A DNA stretch of 64,000 nucleotides from Trifolium pratense (taxonomy: Eukaryota; Streptophyta; Magnoliopsida; Fabales; Fabaceae). Location of the stretch: the NCBI RefSeq assembly GCF_020283565.1, contig NC_060065.1, positions 22,618,409 to 22,682,408 on the forward strand, read 5' to 3'. Made by a program: the position numbers and the translations under genes. Under the pieces are notes generated by a model that saw only the letters and a list, made by a program, of their open reading frames with translations, did no database searches and was not told the origin of the DNA. Position 1 is the stretch's first letter; every line of letters begins with the position of its first letter. Positions 12,501-24,526 of the stretch are shown one piece after another.

Positions 12501-13987
12501 CATCTATTAGCTCTGAAGAATCTTCTTATGAAGAAGATGACCTTAACCAAATATTAACTAGTTCCGAGTCAGAAATTAGTTCTGAAGAAGATTGTTGTTT
12601 AGGAGCTGAATTATGTACTTGCGATAAATGTATTAAAGGTATAAATGTAATTACTAGTGATCAAGCTACTACCTTAATAAGTATATTAAGAGATATGCCT
12701 AAATCTTCACAAAAGGAAGAATTTATGTTACAAATTAAAAACATGATAGATCAGGAAGAAAAGAACAAAAATACCGTTCAAAAAATAGAATTTAAAGAAA
12801 TCATGAATAGATTTAAACCTATTATTACTCCCCCAATAACTATTAAAGATTTACAAAATGAAATCTCTCTCATGAAACAAGAAATAGATTTATTAAAGGT
12901 AAAAGATTTAGAGCTAGAAGTTAAATACTTAGAATTAAAGGGAAAACAAATTATAAATAACGAAGTTGGAACTTCAAATATGAAACAAGATATGGATAAT
13001 CCCCCCTATATTGCCACTCTAAATAGAATGATTACACATAAATGGCTTTGTCCAATTACTTTGCTTGTTAAAGATTAACGATTCGATCTAGTAGCATTAA
13101 TAGATTCTGGTGCAGACATGAACTGTATCCAAGAAGGATTAATACCTACAAAATTTTATGAAAAAACTTTGCAAGGATTAAGTGGTGCAGGAGGCCATAA
13201 ATTACAAGTTCAGTATAAATTAACAGATGCTAAGATCTGTATAGATCATGTTTGTTATAAAACTCATTTTTTATTAGTAAAAAATATACATCAACATATT
13301 ATTTTAGGAACACCGTTTCTTTCATTATTATACCCTTTTACAGTTTCTCATGAAGCTATCACTTCAAACGCCCTGGGAAGGGAAGTTATATTTAGATTTT
13401 TTGAAGCACCCAGAATTAAAGATTTAAATACTGTTCAAAACCTTTCTACATCCACAATTAATTTAATTTCTCAAAAGAAAAAACATATTAATATGCTAAA
13501 TAAAGAAATTCAATATAAAAGGATAGAAAGCCAATTAGAATCTAAAAATATAAAAGACAAAATTATTCTATTACAGCAACGTTTTGAAAAAGAAATATGT
13601 TCCGAACATCCCAATGCCTTTTCGGATAGGAAGAAGCATATTGTATCATTACCTTATGAACCAAGCTTTAATGAAAGGTCTATACCCACAAAGGCAAGAC
13701 CAATTCAAATGAATCAGCAATATTTAGAATATTGTAAAAAGGAAATTAAAGATTATTTAGATAAAAAATTAATTCGACCCAGTAAATCTCCTTGGAGTTG
13801 TACAAGATTTTATGTCAATAATCCGGGAGAATTAGAGAGAGGTGCTCCCAGATTAGTTATTAATTATAAACCCTTAAATAAAGTGCTTCAATGGATTAGA
13901 TATCCCATTCCTAATAAAAAGGATTTAATAGGAGAAAAGAATTCATTACCAGATTTTCTTACCAGAGAATTTTTACAGGGAAAATGA
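9570..13987 (+). pseudogene. EPRV-B ORF1 polyprotein, copy 2 (multiple lesions)
   Basis: ORF1 begins with ATG at 9570 (MSRILRTLSELG), 233 bp after the primer site. Domains as in copy 1: MP, CP with CCHC knuckle (about 12357-12400), AP with DSGAD (about 13105-13120), and only the start of RT. Lesions: a 2-bp insertion relative to copy 3 near 9980-9990, TAG at 10745-10747, TAA at 13076-13078 (eleven codons before the protease motif), and a 990-bp deletion at about 13932 that removes the YLDD motif and most of RNase H. The deletion keeps the frame and its edges share AGGAG/AGGA-type microhomology. After the last stop the frame is open from 13118 to 13987. Clearly non-functional. Confidence 0.85.
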
Positions 13988-15257
13988 GTAAAAATGACAG
14001 TTATGGCCCTCCTCTTGAGGAGTCTAAAAAGGTTATTACCGCAAAGCAAGTATTACAGAATTCATCTGCTTCTGCTTCATTATCAACTCAAAATAAATTC
14101 ACCCCATTAACCCCTTTGGCCTTACCAGCCTTCTATCCCTCTTCATCGCCTAGAGGTATTAGGCCATCATTAAATACAAAATTAGTTTCGCCATTAACTT
14201 TTGCTTTAAACACTCCATCCTCATTAAATACCCCTTCAAGAATCCCAGATAAATTACCTTTCTACACCCCCCAGATTCATTATCTTGTCCTTTCATGGAA
14301 AAAGACTACAAGAAGATTCTTTTTCTATTAGAACCAGAATTTAATTTCGATGGATCGTTACTACAAATTACTTCTAAATTTTTCCCTCAAGGTTTTCATT
14401 ACTTACCCTCTCACCCAGAAAAGTCCAGATTATTTTATGAGTTTATTTTAGTGGATACTGAGTCCATTGATATAACTCATACTTTTGATAAGAATGATAA
14501 AAATAAAATTATTTTCTCAAAATTTAAAATTTTAAAAATATTATCACCTTCTGATTGGAAGGCTCATCCTTCTCATACCAGAAGTTTCACTAGGCGCTTT
14601 ACTCCCCAGCATTACTCATATTATGACTACATAGAAGCCTGGTCCAATATGTTATATTATCAACCATTTGATCATTCTTGGTTCATCTGGTTTAAGAAAG
14701 ACTTCCCCCTTGAGTTCCCATTATGGTTTATTAAATGGTTCCATGAATGGGGCCCAGAAATCAATATTTATCCAGATTATGCAGCTATAGCTTTTGAATT
14801 GTTTAGCTCAAGAATTAATGTGTCAGATTATTTAAAAGTATTAGCTTTTCATGCTACTTTCGGAATTTCGTGGATTACTTCATGGACTTTCAAAAAAGAA
14901 TTATCAGTTCCAAATGCTAACATCTTCTGGATCGTTCGGAGCATAAGGATTAAATGGTGGAACAAATTTAACCCAGACTTAATTAAATCTCAAGTATTAC
15001 AAGATTGGTTCAATAAAAACCCCAAGTGTTTCGTTACCAAAGAAGCCACAGAGAAGGAAGGAGAATTCTTAGCCGAAAAATCAAAATTTTTGGCCAATTT
15101 ATCTTCTTCGACCAGCAAAAAAGAATTACTAAAGAAATTACAAGCAGCAATTTCAGAGTCAGACATCAACAACGATGAGGACTCGGGAGATTCGTCTCAA
15201 AGCTTAACCCGGGATAATGGAGACGATTGTTATGGGATTATAGATCTACAAGATTAA
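13984..15257 (+). pseudogene. EPRV-B ORF2, copy 2 (frameshifted at the C run)
   Basis: Same unknown-function protein as in copy 1, with the same ATGA overlap with ORF1. The halves lie in two frames, 13984-14331 and 14295-15257, separated at a run of 6 C near 14267-14272. The C-terminal half, with its Trp-rich core and acidic tail, is otherwise open to the stop at 15257. Confidence 0.75.
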
Positions 15258-15466
15258 AAGTATTATTGGTTCAAACGGCATTATTGTCATTATGGCCGAC
15301 ATAATTATGGGGAATCTTTGCTTTTCAAAAAGATAGATTCCTGGCAGACATCATTATTATTACTTTTGACTATTTTGTAAAAGTTATTTGTTTGTATTAG
15401 AAATAATTGTCATGTAATTATTGTGTTTTAACTGACAGTTGTCAGTATAGGTTCTTCCTTCCCCTC

Positions 15467-15573
15467 TATAAAAGGAAGTTTAGTTTTCATTATGAAGCAT
15501 CGAAAAATTCTCTGAGTACAACAATCTGAAGAATTCTCGAGATCTTTTGTAAGTGTTATCCAGTATAAATAAA
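15467..15573 (+). promoter_or_regulatory. EPRV-B promoter and polyadenylation signal, copy 2
   Basis: TATAAAA at 15467-15473 and AATAAA at 15568-15573, spaced as in copy 1. The promoter points right, across the palindrome centre at 15740 and into copy 3 read backwards, so its transcript beyond ~15740 would be antisense to the B virus. 15258-15466 is intergenic viral sequence without a gene. Confidence 0.6.
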
Positions 15574-15720
15574 ATGTTTTCTCAATATAATCTCTTCTTT
15601 CATATACTAACTTTTCAAGTTATATTTTTATCAAATTCTGAATTAGATTTATTTCATGATACCTTTCTATTATTCTCTCATCATATTTTATGTTTTGTTT
15701 TTATCATCAATTACAACGAT

Positions 15721-15760
15721 CCAGCTTATTTTGGTAGGCTCTGATACCATAATAAGCTGG
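15721..15760. repeat. Tail-to-tail EPRV-B junction centred in the primer-binding site
   Basis: Copy 2 reads into its primer site as far as TGGTA (15732-15736). Immediately after, copy 3 starts as GGCTCTGATACCA (15737-15749), the reverse complement of the whole 13-nt site. The arms are mirror images about 15740.5, with an unpaired 8-nt core GGCTCTGA (15737-15744). The arms extend for kilobases outward. Copy 2 has one mismatch near the centre (TTTT for TTAT). Confidence 0.9.
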
Positions 15761-15907
15761 ATCGTTGTAATTGATGATAAAAACAAAACATAAAATATGA
15801 TGAGAGGATAATAGAAAGGTATCAAGAAATAAATCTAATTCAGAATTTGATAAAAATATAACTTGAAAAGTTAGTATATGAAAGAAGAGATTATATTGAG
15901 AAAACAT

Positions 15908-16014
15908 TTTATTCATACTGGATAACACTTACAAAAGATCTCGAGAATTCTTCAGATTGTTGTACTCAGAGAATTTTTCGATGCTTCATAATGAAAACTA
16001 AACTTCCTTTTATA
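15908..16014 (-). promoter_or_regulatory. EPRV-B promoter and polyadenylation signal, copy 3
   Basis: On the minus strand TATAAAA lies at 16014-16008 and AATAAA at 15913-15908. It faces the copy 2 promoter across the palindrome, so the two are convergent about 540 bp apart. Confidence 0.6.
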
Positions 16015-16182
16015 GAGGGGAAGGAAGAACCTATACTGACAACTGTCAGTTAAAACACAATAATTACATGACAATTATTTCTAATACAAACAAATAAAAA
16101 TAGTCAAAAGTAATAATAATGATGTCTGCCAGGAATTATGTCGGCCATAATGACAATAATGCTGTTTGAACCAATAATACTT

Positions 16183-17455
16183 TTAATCTTGTAGATCTAT
16201 AATCCCATAACAATCGTCTCCATTATCCCGGGTTAAGCTTTGAGACGAATCTCCCGAGTCCTCATCGTTGTTGATGTCTGACTCTGAAATTGCTGCTTGT
16301 AATTTCTTTAGTAATTCTTTTTTGCTGGTCGAAGAAGATAAATCGGCCAAAAATTTTGATTTTTCGGCTAAGAATTCTCCTTCTTTCTCTGTGGCTTCTT
16401 TGGTAACGAAACACTTGGGGTTTTTATTGAACCAATCTTGTAATACTTGAGATTTAATTAAGTCTGGGTTAAATTTGTTCCACCATTTAATCCTTTTGCT
16501 CCGAACGATCCAGAAGATGTTAGCATTTGGAACTGATAATTCTTTTTTGAAAGTCCATGAAGTAATCCACGAAATTCCGAAAGTAGCATGAAAAGCTAAT
16601 ACTTTTAAATAATCTGACACATTAATTCTTGAGCTAAACCATTCAAAAGCTATAGCTGCATAATCTGGATAAATATTGATTTATGGGCCCCATTCATGGA
16701 ACCATTTAATAAACCATAATGGGAACTCAAGGGGGAGTCTTTCTTAAACCAGATGAACCAAGAATGATCAAATGGTTGATAATATAACATATTGGACCAG
16801 GCTTCCATGTAGTCATAATATGAGTAATGCTGGGGAGTAAAGCGCCTAGTGAAACTTCTGGTATGAGAAGGATGAGCCTTCCAATCAGAAGGTGATAATA
16901 TTTTTAAAATTTTAAATTTTGAGAAAATAATTTTATTTTTATCATTCTTATCAAAAGTATGAGTTATATCAATGGACTCAGTATCCACTAAAATAAACTC
17001 ATAAAATAATCTGGACTTTTCTGGGTGAGAGGGTAAGTAATGAAAACCTTGAGGGAAAAATTTAGAAGTAATTTGTAGTAACGATCCATCGAAATTAAAT
17101 TCTGGTTCTAATAGAAAAAGAATCTTCTTGTAGTCTTTTTTCATGAAAGGACAAGATAATGAATCTGGGGGGTGTAGAAAGGTAATTTATCTGGGATTCT
17201 TGAAGGGGTATTTAATGAGGATGGAGTGTTTAAAGCAAAAGTTAATGGCGAAACTAATTTTGTATTTAATGATGGCCTAATACCTCTAGGCGATGAAGAG
17301 GGATAGAAGGCTGGTAAGGCCAAAGGGGTTAATGGGGTGAATTTATTTTGAGTTGATAATGAAGTAGAAGCAGATGAATTCTGTAATACTTGCTTTGCGG
17401 TAATAACCTTTTTAGACTCCTCAAGAGGAGGGCCATAACTGTCATTTTTACTCAT
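16183..17455 (-). pseudogene. EPRV-B ORF2, copy 3 (three frames)
   Basis: Same unknown-function Trp-rich protein. It is broken into 17455-17141, 17144-16650 and 16620-16183. The first break is at a 6-C run (about 17166-17171 on the + strand as G), the second at a 1-bp deletion near 16732 relative to copy 1. The acidic C-terminus ending YGIIDLQD is intact. Confidence 0.75.
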
Positions 17456-20400
17456 TTTCCCTGTAAAAATTCTCTGGTAAGAAAATCTGGTAATGAATTC
17501 TTTTCTCCTTTAATATGTTCTATATCAAAATCAAAACACGATAATAAGGCTTGCCATCTGGCAAAAATATGTTTGGAAACTAAATTCTTAACATCTTTTT
17601 GTAAAACTTCTTTTGCAGCCTTACAATCAGATCTTAATAAAAATTTCTTTGAAAATAGATCATCTTGAAATTTAGTAATACATAAAACAATGGCTAAAAC
17701 TTCTTTTTTAATAGTACTGTAATTTAGTTGTGCCGGATTCCAGGTTCCAGAATAATATCTAACCACTTGTTCTAGGGACGACTCGGGTAATCTTTGTTTT
17801 AATATTCCTCCAAATCCTAAATCAGAGGAATCAGTTTCTACAATAAGAAAAGCTTGGGGATCTGGGATTCCTAAGCAGGGTAGTCTTTTAATTAGTTGCT
17901 TAATTTGTCTAATACTTTGACTCATGGTATCATCCCATGGGGGAGGATTCTTCTTAAGTCTTTTGTACAAAGGTAAACAAATGATCCTAATGTTGGGAAT
18001 AAAGTCAGCCACATAATTTACACATCCTAAAAATCTTTGTAATTGAGTTTTATCTTTTAATTCATCTGGGAATTTATCTCCAAATTCTATAGCTCTACTA
18101 ATGGGAGTAATAGTTCCTTGATATATGTTGAATCCTAAAAATCTCACATTAACTTGGAATAATTTCATTTTTCTGGCTGATAAAACTAATCCATTGTTTT
18201 TAATGATTTCAAAGAATTTCTCTAAGTGGTCAAAATGTTCATTTAGAGATTTGGAAAATACTAATATGTCATCTAAATAGACAATAGAAAACTCTTGATA
18301 ATCATTTAATATATCATTCATAATGTGCTGGAATTCACTAGGAGCATTTTTTAGTCCTAGGGGCATTACATTCCATTCATAATGACCGAAGGGGACTACA
18401 AAAGCAGTTTTATATTTATCCTTTTCTTCTAATTGAATTTGATAATATCCTGACTTTAAATCAAATTTAGAAAATATGATTGAATTAGATAATCGTCCTA
18501 TTAAATCCTTTTTATTAGGAATGGGATATCTAATCCATTGAAGCACTTTATTTAAGGGTTTATAATTAATAACTAATCTGGGAGCACCTCTCTCTAATTC
18601 TCCCGGATTATTGACATAAAATCTTGTACAACTCCAAGGAGATTTACTGGGTCGAATTAATTTTTTATCTAAATAATCTTTAATTTCCTTTTTACAATAT
18701 TCTAAATATTGCTGATTCATTTGAATTGGTCTTGCCTTTGTGGGTATAGACCTTTCATTAAAGCTTGGTTCATAAGGTAATGATACAATATGCTTCTTCC
18801 TATCCGAAAAGGCATTGGGATGTTCGGAACATATTTCTTTTTCAAAACGTTGCTGTAATAGAATAATTTTGTCTTTTATATTTGGCTTAACTACACATTT
18901 GGTCCCTTACGTTTATTTTAGGTTTCAATTTGGTCCCTTACGTTTAAAAAGTATCAATTTGGTCCCTTACGTTTATTTTAAGTTTCAAGTTAGTCCTTTC
19001 CGTTAGTTTTGCCACTAACACCGTTTGAACAGTACACGTGTCAGCGTGTCCAAGTGCCACGTGTCAGTCCACGTATGCAAATTGACTGCCACATGTGACA
19101 AAATTGACGGAAAGGACGAACTTGAAACCTAAAATAAACGTAAGGGACCAAATTGATACTTTTTAAACGTAAGGGACCAAATTGAAACCTAAAATAAACG
19201 TAAGGGACCAAATGTATAGTTAAGCCTTTATATTTTTAGATTCTAATTGGCTTTCTATCCTTTTATATTGAATTTCTTTATTTAGCATATTAATATGTTT
19301 TTTCTTTTGAGAAATTAAATTAATTGTGGATGTAGAAAGGTTTTGAACAGTATTTAAATCTTTAATTCTGGGTGCTTCAAAAAATCTAAATATAACTTCC
19401 CTTCCCAGGGCGTTTGAAGTGATAGCTTCATGAGAAACTGTAAAAGGGTATAATAATGAAAGAAACGGTGTTCCTAAAATAATATGTTGATGTATATTTT
19501 TTACTAATAAAAAATGAGTTTTATAACAAACATGATCTATACAGATCTTAGCATCTGTTAATTTATACTGAACTTGTAATTTATGGCCTCCTGCACCACT
19601 TAATCCTTGCAAAGTTTTTTCATAAAATTTTGTAGGTATTAATCCTTCTTGGATACAGTTCATGTCTGCACCAGAATCTATTAATGCTACTAGATCGAAT
19701 CGTTGATCTTTAACAAGCAAAGTAATTGGACAAAGCCATTTATGTGTATCATTCTATTTAGAGTGGCAATATAGGGGGGATTATCCATATCTTGTTTCAT
19801 ATTTGAAGTTCCAACTTCGTTATTTATAATTTGTTTTCCCTTTAATTCTAAGTATTTAACTTCTAGCTCTAAATCTTTTACCTTTAATAAATCTATTTCT
19901 TGTTTCATGAGAGAGATTTCATTTTGTAAATCTTTAATAGTTATTGGGGGAGTAATAATAGGTTTAAATCTATTCATGATTTCTTTAAATTCTATTTTTT
20001 GAACGGTATTTTTGTTCTTTTCTTCCTGATCTATCATGTTTTTAATTTGTAACATAAATTCTTCCTTTTGTGAAGATTCAGGCATATCTCTTAATATACT
20101 TATTAAGGTAGTAGCTTGATCACTAGTAATTACATTTATACCTTTAATACATTTATCGCAAGTACATAATTCAGCTCCTAAACAACAATCTTCTTCAGAA
20201 CTAATTTCTGACTCGGAACTAGTTAATATTTGGTTAAGGTCATCTTCTTCATAAGAAGATTCTTCAGAGCTAATAGATGAAGTATCATTTAACATAATAT
20301 CCCTTAATACATTAATAAGATTTTCTTTTAACTGATCACTGATGTCTAATTTATGTATTTCGTTAATTTTTTGTTTAACACGGCAAGTGTTTGCATAATG

Positions 20401-23206
20401 ACCAAAACGCCCACACTTAAAACATTTAATATCAGATTTATCATTCTGAAATGTTTTCTTCTTTCCTTTAGATTTATAAGATTTGTCCCCAGAGGGTTCT
20501 TTATTTTTTCTGTAATGATTTTTCCGTTTTTTATAAGGTTTATAATTGCTAGAGGTTTTTGTGTAATTTTTTCTAGCCTTTTTACTAGGGGCTCTAATGG
20601 GCTCTATTCCAAATTGTTCACAAAATGACCCTAATTCTTTTTTACTTTGAGTTACCTCAGATTTAATTTTATTCTGAATTTTAAAATCTGTACAAATTCC
20701 TATTCCAGTTTCTATAATTTGGCTAGATATTTGTCCAAAAGTTAATATAGAGTAAGGAATAACTCCATTACTCTTAGCTTTAATGGCCATTCTAACCTTT
20801 TCTGCTAGTAATCTAGGTAATCCTGCTATAAATCGTTCTTTCCAATAATCAGCACCACCATCAGGTCTATTACATAATTTTGATAAAAACATATCTTTAT
20901 ACCAACGATAATCACTCATTGTAGGACAATAAAGGTTTGCTAATTGATCTGCAGCTCTATCCTGTATTTGAGCTGGATCTCCTACAAAGTGTTTGGTAAT
21001 TGTATATAATAAAGTATTTACAGCATCTTCATCTCCTAAGACGCCTGTTGTTGGATTTAATTTTTTAGCTTCTAAGATAGCATGTTTTTCTTCAGGACTA
21101 ATTATATTATCCCACCATCCTTTTAATTGTCCAGTAAAACCAGTAATTATTAATATAGCAGCTTTTTTATCTGAATTTTCACCTATTGATTTAAAAGCTG
21201 TAGCTGCCATGGTCATCTCTTGAATGGTATTTAATATATTTTGTTCACTATGTCCATCTATGTTCCATTCTATAATTGAATTACCGCTGTAAGAGCTGGC
21301 AACCATGTCTCTAGCTTCTTCAAATTGAAGATCCGGAAAACTAGGTCTAGGATAATAGTTTCTCGTTTTTCCTTGGTAACCCATGTGTTTTCTAATTCTA
21401 TTAATTTCAGAATTATCCTCATTCTTCTAATATGTTTACTTGTGCTTTTGCTTTCCCATTAATAGATAAATCAGATAATTTCTTCATAAGATTATCTACT
21501 AATTCATCTTTTCTAGGCCCTAATTTGACTTCGCTTAAATCCTTCTCAGGGACATTAATCAATTTGTATATAGGTCTTTGCGGATCTAAAGGAAAATCCT
21601 TGTAAGACTCTATTTTATTATTTGTAAGAGGAGTATGAGACATCTGAGTCTCTACTCTATCTAACTGATCTGCTATGGTGCTTAATATGGTATTTGAAAA
21701 ATTCAGCTGAGACTGAACTTTTCCTATATCAGCATTTTCTGGTGATTTATAGGGATAAGCTTCTAAGGGTACATTATGACTTTCTATCTTAATGGCTTCT
21801 AATGGAGGATGAACAGATTCAACAGTTTTATTGGTTAATGTTGTCCATTTTTTAGCAGTTTTTGTAGTAACATTCAAATAATTTGTTTGTATGAAAGGAT
21901 TAATTATTTTTTGTTCTATACAATATTCTTCAAACCAAGTGAAGAAATAGACATTAATTCTTTTATTTCTAATATAGTCATAAAATCTTTTAAGATAATA
22001 AGCAGTTTGTATTTTCTCAAAAGTACCAAAGTACCAATCTCTTTTTTCTTTATTATAATCCGCTTCAAAGTCTTCTCTAATCCAAGCTTTATTTATTTCA
22101 AACTCTTCTTCTAATTCTATAACATTAAGAATTTGTGAGGCAGTAGGAGACATAGGAGGAGAATCATTTCTTCCCTCAGTCTCATATATAGGTTGGGGAA
22201 TATTAGGAGTAAAATCAACTCCTGCTAAATTAATATTAATGGTAGAATCTATAGATCTTCTAGAGCTTGTACTAGCTCTACTACTAATAGGTTCTTCAAT
22301 CCTCATGGATTGACTTCTATTCATTCTGATCCTAATGCTACCATCATTTTCTAATATATATTGTCTAGGTTGTCTTGATTCTAATTTTGGGGGAGGCATT
22401 ATATCCTGTAATATCCATTCTTCTGGTAATTTTTGTCTTAAGTCAGAAGCCTTTAATCTTTTTGGTGTAGTAATATCTGATCGTCTTAAATTAACTTCAA
22501 CAATAATGGTTTCGTTCTTCGGCGAACTTCTAATTGCTTTGAAATTGTAATTAATATTTGAAACTTTATATTTAATTCTATGACATACATCTATATTGGC
22601 AACTCCTTCATTAAATAAGCCATCCATACATTGAATATTAATTACTAATGATGTAGGTGTGAAACTATCTGTTAAGTTCATAGAGTAATTAGGATAACAG
22701 TTAAAATAAACTGGTCCATCATTTAAATTTGATTCAAGAATAGCTATTATAGATTCAGGAAACGTTTTAATTCTGCTGTCCCTTAATACCAGTAATATTG
22801 GAGTATTTAATCCTAATTTATGTAGAGGTTTTACCGCAACTTGAATTAATCCTAAATGAATATACCGAAAGCCTTGTTTTATATGTTCTTCTAGTAATTT
22901 TTCATTTAATAGATTAATAGTTTCCCGTTGATGAGTTATAGATTTTGATGATTCTATAGTTTGAGTAATACTATGTGCTCTAAAGTTGTCAAACATACTT
23001 GATTTATAAATCTTTTTATAACTGATTTCAGGTAGTTTCCAATTCTGTAATTTGTTTTCAATTTCAGCTATTTCTAATTCATGGTTTTGATATCTATCTT
23101 GGTCACTTCTAGCTTCTAATTCTTGGGGTGATAATCCAGAAGTAACTATGGCACGATCTCTCCTAGAAGATCCTAGTTCACTTAAAGTTCTAAGTATTCT
23201 AGACAT
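17452..23206 (-). pseudogene. EPRV-B ORF1 polyprotein, copy 3 (frameshifts and a MITE insertion)
   Basis: ORF1 starts at 23206 (MSRILRTL) and keeps all domains: MP and the start of CP in 23206-21419; CP with CCHC knuckle in 21384-19690; AP with DSGADMNC near 19690-19665; and an RT/RNase H block open from 18720 to 17452 with YLDD near 18270 and ETDSSD near 17835. Lesions: a 2-bp deletion near 21425, a 1-bp deletion near 19750 (about 20 codons before the protease motif), and a MITE at 18884-19226 between the protease and RT. RT and RNase H catalytic residues look intact, but the gene as a whole cannot be read through. Confidence 0.85.
18884..19226. mobile_element. Mutator-like MITE, 343 bp, in EPRV-B copy 3
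   Basis: Long terminal inverted repeats start GGCTTAACTA and end TAGTTAAGCC. Inside, GGTCCCTTACGTTTA units recur on each side. The flanking 9-bp direct repeat TTTATATTT (18875-18883 and 19227-19235) is single copy at the same place in B copies 1 and 2, which proves insertion after the virus integrated. A 9-bp TSD with long TIRs is the Mutator pattern. No transposase is encoded. Confidence 0.85.
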
Positions 23207-23433
23207 ACTTCTTGTTTTCTTTATTTTTATTTTCCTTTCTTAACGGGAACACCAACGGACTCAAAAGGTTGCAGGAACACCACTTAACTCCTCTCCTGGG
23301 ATTTTAACGGGCTTACCAACACAACTATCCGGGCTTACCAACGCTAGAAAATAGAAAAAACAAATAAGAAAATAAGGAGCAAATCTTAGTTTACGAAAAA
23401 CCTTGAAATAAACTTAAATTTCTAAGAGACCTC

Positions 23434-23452
23434 GAAGTGACCAAGATAGATA
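23434..23452 (+). other. 19-nt viral filler at the EPRV-B / EPRV-C junction
   Basis: GAAGTGACCAAGATAGATA is identical to a stretch of B ORF1 (copy 2, near 9668-9686). It lies here in the orientation opposite to the adjoining copy 3, between the copy 3 leader and the C-lineage fragment. Short templated filler of this kind is typical of end-joining repair. Confidence 0.7.
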
Positions 23453-23506
23453 GTCCTTTAATTATTAGAGCTTTATAATTCTTGGTGTGATAATAGTCCT
23501 TTAATT

Positions 23507-24016
23507 TTAAAGATCGCTTCAGATAATTTAATTACAGGACAATGTCCAGCTTTATTCTTAATAAAATTCCAAATTCCATGGATTTGGAGGTGGTCTTTGA
23601 AGATTTCAAAAGATCGGTTTAATATTCCGATCCTAGAAATAAACTTTTTCTTTAAATGGTGGAATAAAATGTCCCCAGAAGATGTTCAAAATATTGTTAG
23701 CAGTATTAATAGTTCAATTCAGGAAGATAAATCCTAGAAAGGTCAAGATGCTACTCAATTCTCTCTAGATCAAATGAAGAGCTATTTCCAAAAGAAATAT
23801 CCCAATGAATCTGAAGACGAGATTATGACCAGGACTCTTGATCATATGAAATCCCAGTTTTTGAAAACATTTCCTTCATGCAAAGAAGATACAATGTCGA
23901 CATCTTCTCAGGGCTCAATGGACATCCTAGCAGGAGAATCTCAATCTCCCACTCCAGAAGATTTCTGGGACAGTCTCATAGAAGCAGTGGCTCAAGGGAA
24001 GAGGACACGTGGTTAA
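23507..24016 (+). pseudogene. EPRV-C-like ORF2, C-terminal fragment with one stop
   Basis: Homologous to the C-terminal third of C ORF2: a GQCP...IPWIWRW segment, a KWWNK motif, then YFQKKYPNESEDE, MSTSSQGS and AGESQ...EDFWD near the end. One in-frame TAG (23735-23737) splits it; after it the frame is open from 23774 to 24016. The function of the family is unknown. The N-terminal two thirds are missing. Confidence 0.7.
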
Positions 24017-24290
24017 TTTTCTCCCGTTAAGAAAAATTTATTTCAAAGAAGCAAATGATGCTGCCGACAAATTACACTACTTTATAAAAAGTTGTTTGTT
24101 TTATGTTATAATTTTCTTTTTCTGTTTCAAAGTTAATAATTGTGTCGATGGGGCCCTCAGTGTACCCGGCATTATTAACTTTTGTCGTTTGTTTGTATTA
24201 TTAATTTTGTCGTTTTTATTTACTGGTTGCTTTAGGTAAGAAGCACCTTTTACCGGAACAAATAGTGTTCCATATTTCCCTATAAAAAGG

Positions 24291-24355
24291 GAATTTGTTT
24301 AGAGAAGGAGGCACCACTTTGTAAAATAACTCTTTCGTTATATTAGAGAAATAAA
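24291..24355 (+). promoter_or_regulatory. EPRV-C-like promoter and polyadenylation signal
   Basis: TATAAAAAGG at 24291-24300 followed by AATAAA at 24350-24355. Same order as in the other proviruses, with a tighter spacing. The promoter points into the (AT)n tract and the host arm. 24017-24290 is intergenic viral sequence without a gene. Confidence 0.5.
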
Positions 24356-24432
24356 ACCATTTCCTACTGTATACACCGCTGCGACGCACTGTAGCACTTT
24401 TGTCTTATTCTAAATATATACTTGCTACATAC

Positions 24433-24437
<5 letters not shown>

Positions 24438-24523
<86 letters not shown>
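24438..24523. repeat. (AT)n microsatellite, about 86 bp, at an EPRV/host boundary
   Basis: An uninterrupted AT dinucleotide run lies between the C-like fragment and host DNA that begins TTTTCGTTAATCAATTTAATTC. The same host sequence meets another AT run at 38999-39051 in inverted orientation. Confidence 0.95.

Positions 24524-24526
<3 letters not shown>

Larger units (their letters stand above)
9324..15736 (+). mobile_element. Endogenous pararetrovirus, lineage B, copy 2 (internal deletion)
   Basis: The only B copy with a complete left side: primer site, leader, ORF1 start. It lacks 990 bp of RT/RNase H relative to copy 1, the deletion falling at about 13932/13933. It ends five bases into the next primer-binding site, where copy 3 begins in the opposite orientation. 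Its sequence is close to copies 1 and 3, so the three descend from one virus strain. Confidence 0.85.
15737..23433 (-). mobile_element. Endogenous pararetrovirus, lineage B, copy 3 (inverted)
   Basis: A full-length B provirus in reverse, from the leader (about 23433) to the complete primer site (15737-15749). Leader, ORF1, ORF2 and intergenic region are all present. It carries frameshifts and a 343-bp MITE. The leader end stops a few bases after where the upstream primer site would be, next to a 19-nt filler and then a C-lineage fragment, so the right edge is a recombination junction. Confidence 0.85.
23453..24437 (+). mobile_element. Endogenous pararetrovirus fragment, lineage C-like (ORF2 3' end and intergenic region)
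   Basis: This + strand segment matches, with clear divergence, the minus-strand C sequence at about 61800-60820: the end of ORF2, the intergenic promoter, and the block CGCTGCGACGCACTGTAGCAC downstream of the poly(A) signal. It stops in an (AT)n tract (24438) before any primer site. The first ~50 bp contain a duplicated TAGTCCTTTAATT, a sign of a rearranged edge. Confidence 0.75.
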
